A stretch of DNA of 64,000 nt from Arthonia radiata (taxonomy: Eukaryota > Ascomycota > Arthoniomycetes > Arthoniales > Arthoniaceae), in NCBI GenBank assembly GCA_002989075.1, contig PSQN01000003.1:2546340-2610339 (forward strand). Direction: 5' to 3'. The notes under the pieces were generated by a model, which was not told where the DNA came from, ran no database searches, and saw nothing but the letters and a program-made list of their open reading frames with translations. Of this stretch, positions 1 through 8,005 are shown piece after piece (position 1 is the stretch's first letter; each line of letters starts with the position of its first letter). A program made the position numbers and the translations under genes.

Positions 1-1096
1 GCGGACGCTGTGGTCGTGTTGGTGGAAGATGTCCCGGAGCGAGGATGCATCCCAAGTTGAACCCACGGTTGTGAGCACGACCTCAGATTCGTTCCTCTGT
101 TGAATGGCGGTAGCCAACGTCTCGCAAGTCTTCCGGACATGTATCGACTTGTGTGCAATCTCAGAGATCGTAAGCTGTAAGAGTTCACCAAGTGTTCCTG
201 CGGAGAGAGAGACAGTGGGAGAGTGCGCAGAATAAATGGGACGTTGGATAGTGCGTGTTTCAAATATTGTAGAAGTACCCAGTATCTTGGCAGGATTCAA
301 TTGTGGGAGATGTGCACCATACATGAGGCATCTGAATGGGGTGGGCGTGCTGGTAATGCTCTGGTTCAAGTCGGTCGTCTTCTCCAGAGAGTCCAACGTC
401 GAGGGTGGGCCGAAGACGACAAGACTGTCAGGCAACGTCTGACCGACGTACACATGGTGCAGTGGTCGTAGCGTGCTATTAATCTTGTCGAGTCTTCGTT
501 GAACCTCCTCTAATTGATAGTCAAAGATGGCACGTGCCCATGTGCCATCGGATTCCTCGATGTCTTGGCTCATTCGCCGTAACTCAATACCTAGGCGGAA
601 ACCGACCACCACACCTTCCAGGCCCAGTGTGACGATTGAATTGGCGTTTTCTGATGAGGCAGCAACCGCTGCTGCAATCAGGCCGGTGCCGAACCCAACT
701 GGAACTGATGTATCGGACAAGATCGAGGGGTCATCCTCCGCCAGCCTGTAAACATGTCAGCTCGAGAAAGAACTCAAAGATCCTTCTATGGGCTATGCTA
801 ACGTACACTAGAAGCTGGCCGATCTGAATAGTGACCAAAAGAACCATTTCCGTGACCACATTATGACGCTCGCGGGCATGTCTCTCGGCCAAGTCCACGA
901 GGTCCTCAAAAGGACCAATGCTCGTGCGCTCATGACTGCTCACGCTAAGAGCTTGATCATGGACCACGGTCGACGATGAAGAAAGGAAGATGTGAAGCTG
1001 GGGACGAGTCTTGGATCGCACGCTCAAGTCGTGCAGCGCCCCCAGCACATCTGCGTGCTCGTTAGGGAAAATAAGAACATGTTTTTGAGTAGCCAT
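1..1096 (-). CDS. Polyketide synthase, N-terminal SAT domain (partial, runs off left edge)
   Basis: Two exons (807-1096 and 1-745; intron 746-806, GTACGT...TTTACAG) give the first 345 residues. The start MATQKHVLIFPNEHAD, the helix with VTIQIGQLLV, and the block PVGFGTGLIAAAVAASS followed by GLEGVVVGFRLGIEL match the starter-unit ACP transacylase (SAT) fold that opens fungal iterative PKSs, where it loads the acyl starter onto the ACP. The usual GxCxG nucleophile motif reads GFGTG at residues 114-118, so Gly116 replaces the cysteine. A later YSAHSP segment may hold the catalytic His. KS, AT, PT and ACP domains would lie outside the window. The neighbours (SnoaL-like, amidohydrolase, tyrosinase) support an OrsA-type non-reducing PKS, but the enzyme class cannot be proved from the SAT alone. 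Confidence 0.83.
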
Positions 1097-2322
1097 GGCT
1101 ATATTTCAAGTACGTATGTTGTCTTGAGTGGATAGGAGAGGTGGATCATAACGAAAGGGCAGTGAATAAAAACAAAAAGATCGCGGTAGCCATGGTTACC
1201 TCGAGCCTATAGAGCACTCATATAGAACTTGCCGGGAAGCTCAGGAATACACCTTTCGCGCCAGACCGCTCCACATGATTCCATACTTAGCTGACAGTCA
1301 GGGTGGATCATCAAGGATGAATCCGGGTCCAATGCAGCCACACGAACTATTGGTGAGAGATATGAGATACTGCATGCCATGGCTCCTCGGACACATATTT
1401 TGTGGCGAGTCGATGCAGTTGGAGGACGGTAATCCAGAGGTGGGTCCTCGAGGTTCAACGAAACCGACGGGCTGACGGATCTGCTGGTGTATCCTCATAT
1501 TGACATGACCCTCGTCCGCCTGAGACAGGACCCGGCATGTCGGACGCTCACCAGGACCCACTATTAGTTTGCGGATCCGAAACATGGGTAGTAAAGAAGA
1601 CAATTCTCGATATGACTGGATTGTTTGTTCCTCTGAGCCACGACGTTGAGGGCTTTCCGTGAGGGATTCTGCAAAGCTGAGGCAGAATCGGACTAGCGAT
1701 AATTGAAGGAATGTGGTTCATCTCGGTTATTAAGCAGATTACGATATAGAACTGTTGTCGTCGCTGTTGTGAGGCTGATGAATGGTGTCCTGCTCGGGGG
1801 ATTTCTGATAGACAAACACGACATGAAGTTCCACAGGCACGTGTCAGGGGCGGAGGACGGGTCCGTGCACGATGGCAACAATGCTTGGCATTGTGCAACT
1901 TCAACTGCTGTTCCTGTGGCTGTGCGGCACACCTCCGTTCCCGGACGAAGATCCTGCGGGAGCAGAGGGTGAGATTGCATGTACCCGGGGTGACAAGAGC
2001 GATTGGTAAGCCCCACGATGCACAGACCTGCGTGCCAGGCAAGGGTCTTCACCGCTCACCTATGCATGCACGCACGCACGCATTCCGTCTTCATGCAGCC
2101 ACAAATGCAGACACGGGAGCCTTCAAGCTGAGTATCACGCATGTTGCTACCACTTCCGTTCCGGGAAGTAGAGGCGAAATAAATGTGTTCGTGGATTCGC
2201 TGACTCCCGTCCGTCCTTCATCCTCCCACAGTGCTATCAGTAACATCAGCATCACCCAAATTCCGCTGTCTCAGTCTCGTCGTAGACATCCGCCATCAAT
2301 ATCGCCGAAAGACTCGTGCCCT
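1097..2322. other. Intergenic region between divergent PKS and SnoaL-like genes
   Basis: About 1.2 kb with no reading frame that looks like protein. It must contain the upstream regions of the PKS (leftward) and of the SnoaL-like gene (rightward). Short open frames on both strands lack domain character and overlap each other. A near-palindrome sits around 1184-1201. I see no further supported feature. Confidence 0.5.
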
Positions 2323-3037
2323 ATGGCAACGCCGACCGCCGATGTTTTGGCCATCGCCAATCTGCTCAAGCGCGAACGCTTCTACCGCGATACAGCCCAG
2401 TGGGACAAATGCCGAGCCACCTTTCACCCCAATGCAGCGGTAACGCACATCAACGTCGCCTGGTTGGTTCGATTTTCACGATGATTGTTCCATTGATTGT
2501 TCCTCTAGCTAATCGCATACGGATTTGCTCCGCAGGTATGAAGGAGATGTAGAACAGTTCCTCAGCCAGTCCGCCCAGATGCACAAGGGCAAGGTCAACA
2601 TAATCCACTCTTCCTTCGACCCGGTCGAAATTCACGTGCGCGACAGCCGAGCTATTAGCGAGGCTTTTTGCCTCGTCACCAGCTTGCTGACACTTGGCAC
2701 CGTTGACTACGAGCTGGCATCACACATGCGATTATTCACCCGCCTGGAGAAACTGTCCGACCCGGCTGAGTGGCGCCTTGTCAGCATGGAGTCCAGCTAC
2801 GTACGCGACCGCCTCGTCACCGCTTCTCCCAGATCTGACCCGGGCTCGCCGCTTGCCATGAGCAATGAAGCTCAAGCGTATCCCAAGAGCTATCGGCATC
2901 TGGCTCTGGTCATGCTGAATCGGGGACTAAAGCCGCGCCCCAATCTGCCCCACGAGGATGATCCCGAGAGTGTGAGAGAAATCTCCGACCGGAATCATGC
3001 ATACCTCAATGGCACCGGGGCAGGATTTACTGAGTGA
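2323..3037 (+). CDS. SnoaL-like (NTF2-fold) protein in the PKS cluster
   Basis: Exons 2323-2462 and 2536-3037 (intron 2463-2535) encode 213 aa. The N-terminal helix LLKRERFYRDTAQWDKC, followed by FHPNAAVTHINVAWYEGDVEQFL, is the usual opening of fungal SnoaL-like proteins: an alpha helix, then the first strands of the cone-shaped NTF2 barrel. The body (VNIIHSSFDPVEIHVRDSRAISE..., then MRLFTRLEKLS..EWRLVSMES) continues the curved sheet. Members act as cyclases, dehydratases or hydrolases in polyketide pathways, or have no known activity. Catalytic residues cannot be assigned here. It points away from the PKS and is convergent with the amidohydrolase. It is not part of the canonical ors gene set, so it may tailor the product differently. 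Confidence 0.8.
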
Positions 3038-3064
3038 GTAGAAGGATCAGAATCCATTTGATGA

Positions 3065-3097
3065 CTTATCAAAAGACGGATGCAATCGCTTGATAAG
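3065..3097. repeat. Short inverted repeat between convergent genes
   Basis: Perfect 8-bp arms CTTATCAA (3065-3072) and TTGATAAG (3090-3097) with a 17-nt loop lie in the 170-bp gap between the stops of the SnoaL-like gene and the amidohydrolase. An imperfect direct repeat (AGACGGATGCA / AGACGAATGCA) overlaps it. It could form a hairpin in either 3' UTR. A role in 3'-end formation is only a guess. Confidence 0.4.
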
Positions 3098-3207
3098 ACG
3101 AATGCAGCAGTGCCAAGGCCTGTCTCCCTTGCAGCAATGCCACATCCGTTTCCCCTGCAGCGGCGCTAATGCAAGGATGTGAACTCTCTCTGTACCTCGT
3201 AGAGCAT

Positions 3208-4283
3208 TCAGTCACGCTTGGCCTGCACCTTCAACAGTCGTTCCGCGTTCCCGTGGGCAATCATCTCCAACTGCTCACTGGTCAGCAACCCGCTCGCCTC
3301 AAGCTCCTCAAACCATTCTCGGCCCTTCTCATTGGACTCGAACGGGTAGTCTACGCTGTACATGATCCGCTCTACCTTGGTGTTTTCTAGAATGCACTTG
3401 ATTGGTGCGAGGCTCCAGCACCCCGAGGTGGTGATCCAGATATTCTCATCCCAGACTTGGCGCAGCGAGCGTTCATGAGGCCCCCAACCGCCGCCCCAGC
3501 GGGTACTCATGTCGTAGCATCGCTCCAGCATGAACGGAAGCATCTCGCCCATATGACCAATAATGATCTTCAGGGTCGGGAAGCGGTCGAACACGTTAGC
3601 GCAGAAAAGCTTGAGCACATGGAGCCCAACATCTCCATGCCAGCCCCATCCGGCCGCGCCCAGACTGATGCCGACAGGTAATGGGTACTCACCCATGAAC
3701 ACCTCAGCCGTGCGTGGTGAGGGCCATGTCGGATGCAAATAAATCGGAACGTCCAGTACGCAGGCTTTGGCCCACAGCGCGTCGTACGCAGGTGAGTCAA
3801 AGTGCTTCCCGTTCGCGTGATTGTCGATAAGCGCACCGACGAATCCGAGCGATGACACGCTCCGCTCGAGCTCGCGCGCGCTTTCGGCCGCATCCGAGAC
3901 AGGTAAGACTGCGAAGGCAGCGAAGCGGTCCGAATGTTCTTTTTTGGCAATGGCTGCTGCAAGCTCATCGTTGCCTGCTCGACAATCCTCTGCCTTGGGG
4001 CCTCCTGTGAAAGTGTCGAATTTCAGTGCCGCCCTTCTCAATTATGAACGATAACATGGTTGGCCTGAGGCAGTTTCCTCTTACCTGGAGTAAACGCGTG
4101 CGATATGATCTGAAGGGATATGTTCCCATCGTCCATGGCCTTGAGCCTTTTGTCTCCCACTTCTCGCAGCTGATCTGCAAGACCGGGCACCGCTTTCAAA
4201 GTGCGCTGGAACTGTTCGCTTATCGACTCGAAGATAGCGTTCGAGTAGTAATGCTCTTCAAGAGCAATGAGTGGCGGCGTCAT
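3208..4283 (-). CDS. Amidohydrolase-family decarboxylase, OrsB-like
   Basis: Exons 4085-4283 and 3208-4004 (intron 4005-4084) give 331 aa, the normal size for this family. The N-terminus IALEEHYYS carries the E-x-H metal-binding pair known from gamma-resorcylate decarboxylase (here Glu9 and His11). Further ligands are visible: IYLHPTWP, GLHVLKLF, IIIGHMGEMLPFMLER and IMYSVDYPFES (metal Asp). This is the amidohydrolase-2 / ACMSD-like clade, which performs non-oxidative decarboxylation of aromatic acids in a TIM barrel. Beside a SAT-PKS and a tyrosinase it resembles OrsB of the orsellinic-acid cluster and the 6-MSA decarboxylases. Decarboxylation of the PKS product is therefore the likely role. 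It is divergent from the tyrosinase and shares a 626-bp upstream region with it. No signal peptide is seen. Confidence 0.87.
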
Positions 4284-4572
4284 TTTCGTTGAGACTTCGT
4301 GTTGAGAGGCGAAGGCAGAAAGTCAGAAGTTGAGTAGAGTTTGCGTGTCAGTGCAGCAGGGCTGTTGCGCTGATCAAGCGGCAAGGGATTCTTTTATCAG
4401 TGCGTTGCATCTAGTCAGACAACCGAGAACCGTTAAGTATCTCACGTGCGAAGCCTTGCCAGGCGCAGGGTAAGATGCAAGCCACGAGTCTGCCGAGATC
4501 TCCGAGATTTGCATGTGCCGAGCTGTCACGAGAGGTCACTATATGATGGCTGTTTTTAGCTCACCCAACAGA

Positions 4573-4692
4573 GATCCTTCCAGCCACGAGGCAGCCATGC
4601 GCTGAGTCGTGAAGGATCCCGTCTCCTCTTGCCGTTTTTGACGGCCCCAAAAGGGACGAAGACAGTCACGAGGCTACCATTTGCTGAGTCGT
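4573..4692. promoter_or_regulatory. Direct repeat plus inverted repeat in the bidirectional promoter
   Basis: A 26-bp element occurs twice, at 4585-4610 and 4667-4692, 82 bp apart; both copies start CACGAGG and end GCTGAGTCGT. The first copy is bracketed by perfect 8-bp inverted arms GATCCTTC (4573-4580) and GAAGGATC (4611-4618). The block lies midway between the divergent amidohydrolase and tyrosinase genes. TGAGTC resembles a bZIP half-site, but no factor is identified. The duplication suggests a shared operator of the cluster. Confidence 0.45.
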
Positions 4693-4751
4693 TTAAGACT
4701 CTCGTTAAACATGACAATTCTGAGCTGGCCCGAGTTAGATTGCAACACAGA

Positions 4752-4769
4752 CAACGCCGGTCGGCGTTG
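4752..4769. promoter_or_regulatory. 18-bp perfect palindrome, candidate Zn2Cys6 site
   Basis: CAACGCCG-GT-CGGCGTTG is a perfect inverted repeat with 8-bp arms. It contains everted CCG/CGG triplets spaced by two bases, the type of site bound by dimeric fungal Zn2Cys6 regulators. It lies 25 bp upstream of the TATA box of the tyrosinase gene. Binding is inferred from form and position only. Confidence 0.5.
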
Positions 4770-4793
4770 CCGCCTAAGGGCACGAAGAAGATG

Positions 4794-4800
4794 TATATAA
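4794..4800 (+). promoter_or_regulatory. TATA box of the tyrosinase gene
   Basis: TATATAA sits 110 bp upstream of the tyrosinase ATG, just downstream of the 18-bp palindrome. Position and sequence fit a core promoter element for the rightward gene. Confidence 0.55.
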
Positions 4801-4909
4801 TGCCTCCCGTCTGTTGGGGATTATCATCTTGCTTGAGCAGTGGTTCTGTAGTCGGTCGGCTGTCTCTATTACATTCGGTTTTTTCCAAATCAGACGTAGT
4901 CACTTCGCT

Positions 4910-6324
4910 ATGTTTCGTTCAGGCTTCCTCGGGGCTGCGGCTGCCATAATCTCATATATAGCCTTCGTTGACGGTAGCACAGAGGCGATGGACAAGCTTG
5001 TGACACAATACCAGGACAATACTAAGCAGCATCTCACTGAGCAGCAAGGTGAATGTACCAGCGACAAGCTTGTTCAACGCCAGGAATGGTGAGTAGCTGT
5101 CCGTTGTTTGCTTTCCACTTGACAGCAGCGGATGAGGTGGCCTCACACCACTGACAAGCTAACACATGCTGCAGGGGAGCGCTAGATGATACCACTCGTT
5201 TGGAATATATCAACGCCGTCAAATGTCTTCATGCAAAGCCGTCCATAATCAATCCGGCCCTCGCGCCAGGTGCCCGTTCGCGCTATGATGACTTCCAAGC
5301 CATACACATTATGCACACTACTACGATCCACGGTGACGGACTCTTCTTCGCCTGGCATCGGTGGTTCGTGCAGCTCTACGAGACCGCCCTCCGCGAAGAG
5401 TGTGGTTACTCTGGTTATCAACCGTACTGGGACTGGTCCAAGTATCTCGACCTGCCGACTGACCAGAATCCATTATACGATGGTTCCGCCACTTCGTTGT
5501 CGGGCAATGGCGAATACATCCCCAACCGCAACGGCACTCTCCAACCTTTTCCTATCCCTGACCCTAATCCACCGGCCCTTTACTGCCCTCCAGGAACTGG
5601 TGGCGGGTACATCTACAGCGGGCCGCTTGTGGACTGGGTACAGCATCTCGTAAGTCAAGCTAAAGCTCCCGGTAACTGCTGACACGCGTCCTAACTTCTC
5701 TACCAAGGGACCATACTACAACCAAACGATAGAGAACGGCCTACCCCCCAAGACCAACCCCGGCCCAGATGGCCTCGGCTACAACCCCCGCCCCATCATC
5801 CGCGACTTCAACAACTCCCTCCTCGCGCCCAGCAACAACTACGACTACATCACCTCGCTGATCACCACCAACACGAGTAAGATCGCTCCCTTCCTCATCA
5901 CTACCCTTAACCAAATAGAAGCGCTAACCAACAACACAGGCATCCACGACTTCCAACCCACCTTCTTCCAAACCGCGCACACCGGCGGCCACCTCTTCAT
6001 CTCCGGCGTCGACAACGACCTCTTCACCTCGCCCGGCGACCCGCTCTTCTGGTTCCACCACGCGCAGGTCGACCGCATCTACTCGATCTGGCAGGCGCAG
6101 GACTTTGCGTCCCGCGAGTTCGCTTTGGACGGTACGCTGACGATCGTGAATGGTATATATCGCCGTGTAGTATCGCTGGGATGTGTGCTGACTTGAGCTG
6201 TGCAGCACCGCCTACCCGCGATGCGACCCTGGACGACCTCATGCCGTTTGAGTGGTCGCCGGATATTCCGATTAGGCAGGCCATGAGCCCGACCGCGAAT
6301 GGCATGTGCTATGAATACGTGTGA
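4910..6324 (+). CDS. Tyrosinase (type-3 copper oxidase), OrsC-like
   Basis: Five exons (4910-5088, 5175-5649, 5708-5876, 5940-6152, 6206-6324) encode 384 aa. Residues 1-20 form a hydrophobic signal peptide. CuA ligands are His104 (QAIHIMHT), His112 (TIHGDG) and His121 (FFAWHRWF). CuB is seen as HTGGHLFISG and DPLFWFHHAQVDRIY. The family oxidises phenols to quinones, and secretion or entry to the secretory pathway is expected. This short form without a long C-terminal domain resembles OrsC of the ors cluster. Alongside the PKS and decarboxylase it would oxidise or couple a small phenolic product. All four introns have clean donors, and the phases add up to a single frame. Upstream lie a TATA box and a palindromic site. 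Confidence 0.9.
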
Positions 6325-8005
6325 GCGGGTGTAATGTCTCTGGGTGGATTTACGAGGCGGCGTTCTTGGTTTCACGGGCTCGGCGAAGCGTTGCGGTTCA
6401 CGGGGAAGCGGTCACGGCGGTGTTCACCGAGTCGTCTTTTGCGCATGTGATGGTCGTTATCGGATTCACCGCTGCGGCCCGTGCTGGGGGCTCAGCATCA
6501 GATTCTTGTATATATTGATTTTGGGATACAGTCAGGAAGCTTGGTTTCAATGGCATAATCTCGGAGCTTTGTTTGATGAGGATGAAGTACGAGGCATATG
6601 TACTCGGTAAATACCCTGCATTGTCCTCGCATTGACGAGCAGGGATGACAAGAATAAAACCACGTGTAACTGCAGTCCTCTGTCGCTGCCACGACCAGGA
6701 TGCTGGCGGCCATCTGTGGGTCTGTCAGATGCGGTGGCTGCCATGTGCCACTGCACAGGGATGTCGCACAGTACGAGAGTCCCCGAGGTAGTCCCACGCT
6801 GCTGTGCCTCAACGAATGTCAGCCTTACGAATAGCCTGAAAGGACCTGCGCATGGTATCTACGCCCTCAATGTGATTGCTTACACGACCACCTGTTCCCC
6901 TGTCCAGAAGCAGCAACTTTTCGCCGTGGCAACGTTTTTTTATAAGCCAGGATAGGAGGCCTCCTCAGCCTCATGGTACCACCCAGATGAGGAACACGTG
7001 CTTGCGATATCGGCACAACAACGCGATACATACATCCCGTACCTACATCAGTACATGCATTGCAGCAGGACCCGCACGAGACATACCTGCATCGTGCCTA
7101 TACCTGCATCAGCACCGGCAGTCCCGACAGCCTATCAGACACCTCGTATACCGTATCACAAGGGCGTACATCTTATAACCAGAACGCAATGTCCGCTGTC
7201 CCATCCACTCGGACCTCATCAAATCGCAAGCACAAAAAGTCGCAAGTACACCGCACGCAAGTAGACGAATCGAGAAAACAACATGAAGTCGGGAAAGTCA
7301 CGCGGCGCCGGGTCCGCCTCCCCTGTAGTCAGCCCGGCAGCGGTGTGTCTCCGATTCGCAAATGGGCAACGGGGACGGCACGGTACTTGGCGTGCATGAA
7401 TGCAGGCTCTTGAGTCGGATTATCGGATACATACTGAGGATTCCTCGCCCCGTCAGGAATCTCTTGTGAGAACTGGTACCGCACCTGGGATTTCGGGATG
7501 CGATCGTGGATTGTGCTGTGTTGAGATTGTGGGGTCCCGCGTGGGTGGATGCCGTGTTGGTGGATGCCGCGTGGGTGATCGGAAAGAGCCCACGCATCTG
7601 GTTACGACAATCTGATGGTTGGGGGAGTTTGTTGGGGAGTTTGGCGAGGCTGAGCATTGGGAGTCGAGATATGCCTGCTTGATAACACGATATCTTACGG
7701 GTGTGCTCCGGTCGGAGCATGGCATGTTGCTCGTTTGAGATGCAGGTAAGTCACAATTCGTAAATTGTCACTCAACACGCTAAACAGCGGCGTCTGCTTC
7801 GTATCATCCTTCGAGCTCGTCAATAGGACCGCGCGTGTACGATAATCACGCCCTGCAAATCCTCACTTCAGCGGCGTCGAAAGTGTCGTGCCAAGCAATC
7901 ACTGACACGTTCTGAAAGACGAGCTCAAGAACCCAGTCTCATCTCATTCGTACCAACGCCAGACAATGCGCTATGCAATAGTCCATAATATACACGTTCC
8001 CAGCA
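6325..8005. other. Intergenic region between tyrosinase and kexin gene 3' ends
   Basis: About 1.7 kb at the border between the metabolite cluster and the conserved block. Several open frames of 60-140 codons exist on both strands but overlap one another and show low-complexity, domain-free translations. The two flanking genes converge on this stretch, so it should hold their 3' UTRs. I see no supported gene. Confidence 0.5.
7541..7582. repeat. 15-bp tandem repeat, about 2.7 copies
   Basis: Units GTGGGTGGATGCCGT (7541-7555) and GTTGGTGGATGCCGC (7556-7570), then a partial third unit. A short GT-rich minisatellite in non-coding sequence, with no assigned role. Confidence 0.55.

Noticed and set aside
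1548-2042. Leftward 164-codon open frame in the PKS/SnoaL intergenic region
   Set aside because: Overlaps other frames on both strands; translation is Cys/Arg/Ser-rich without domain character.
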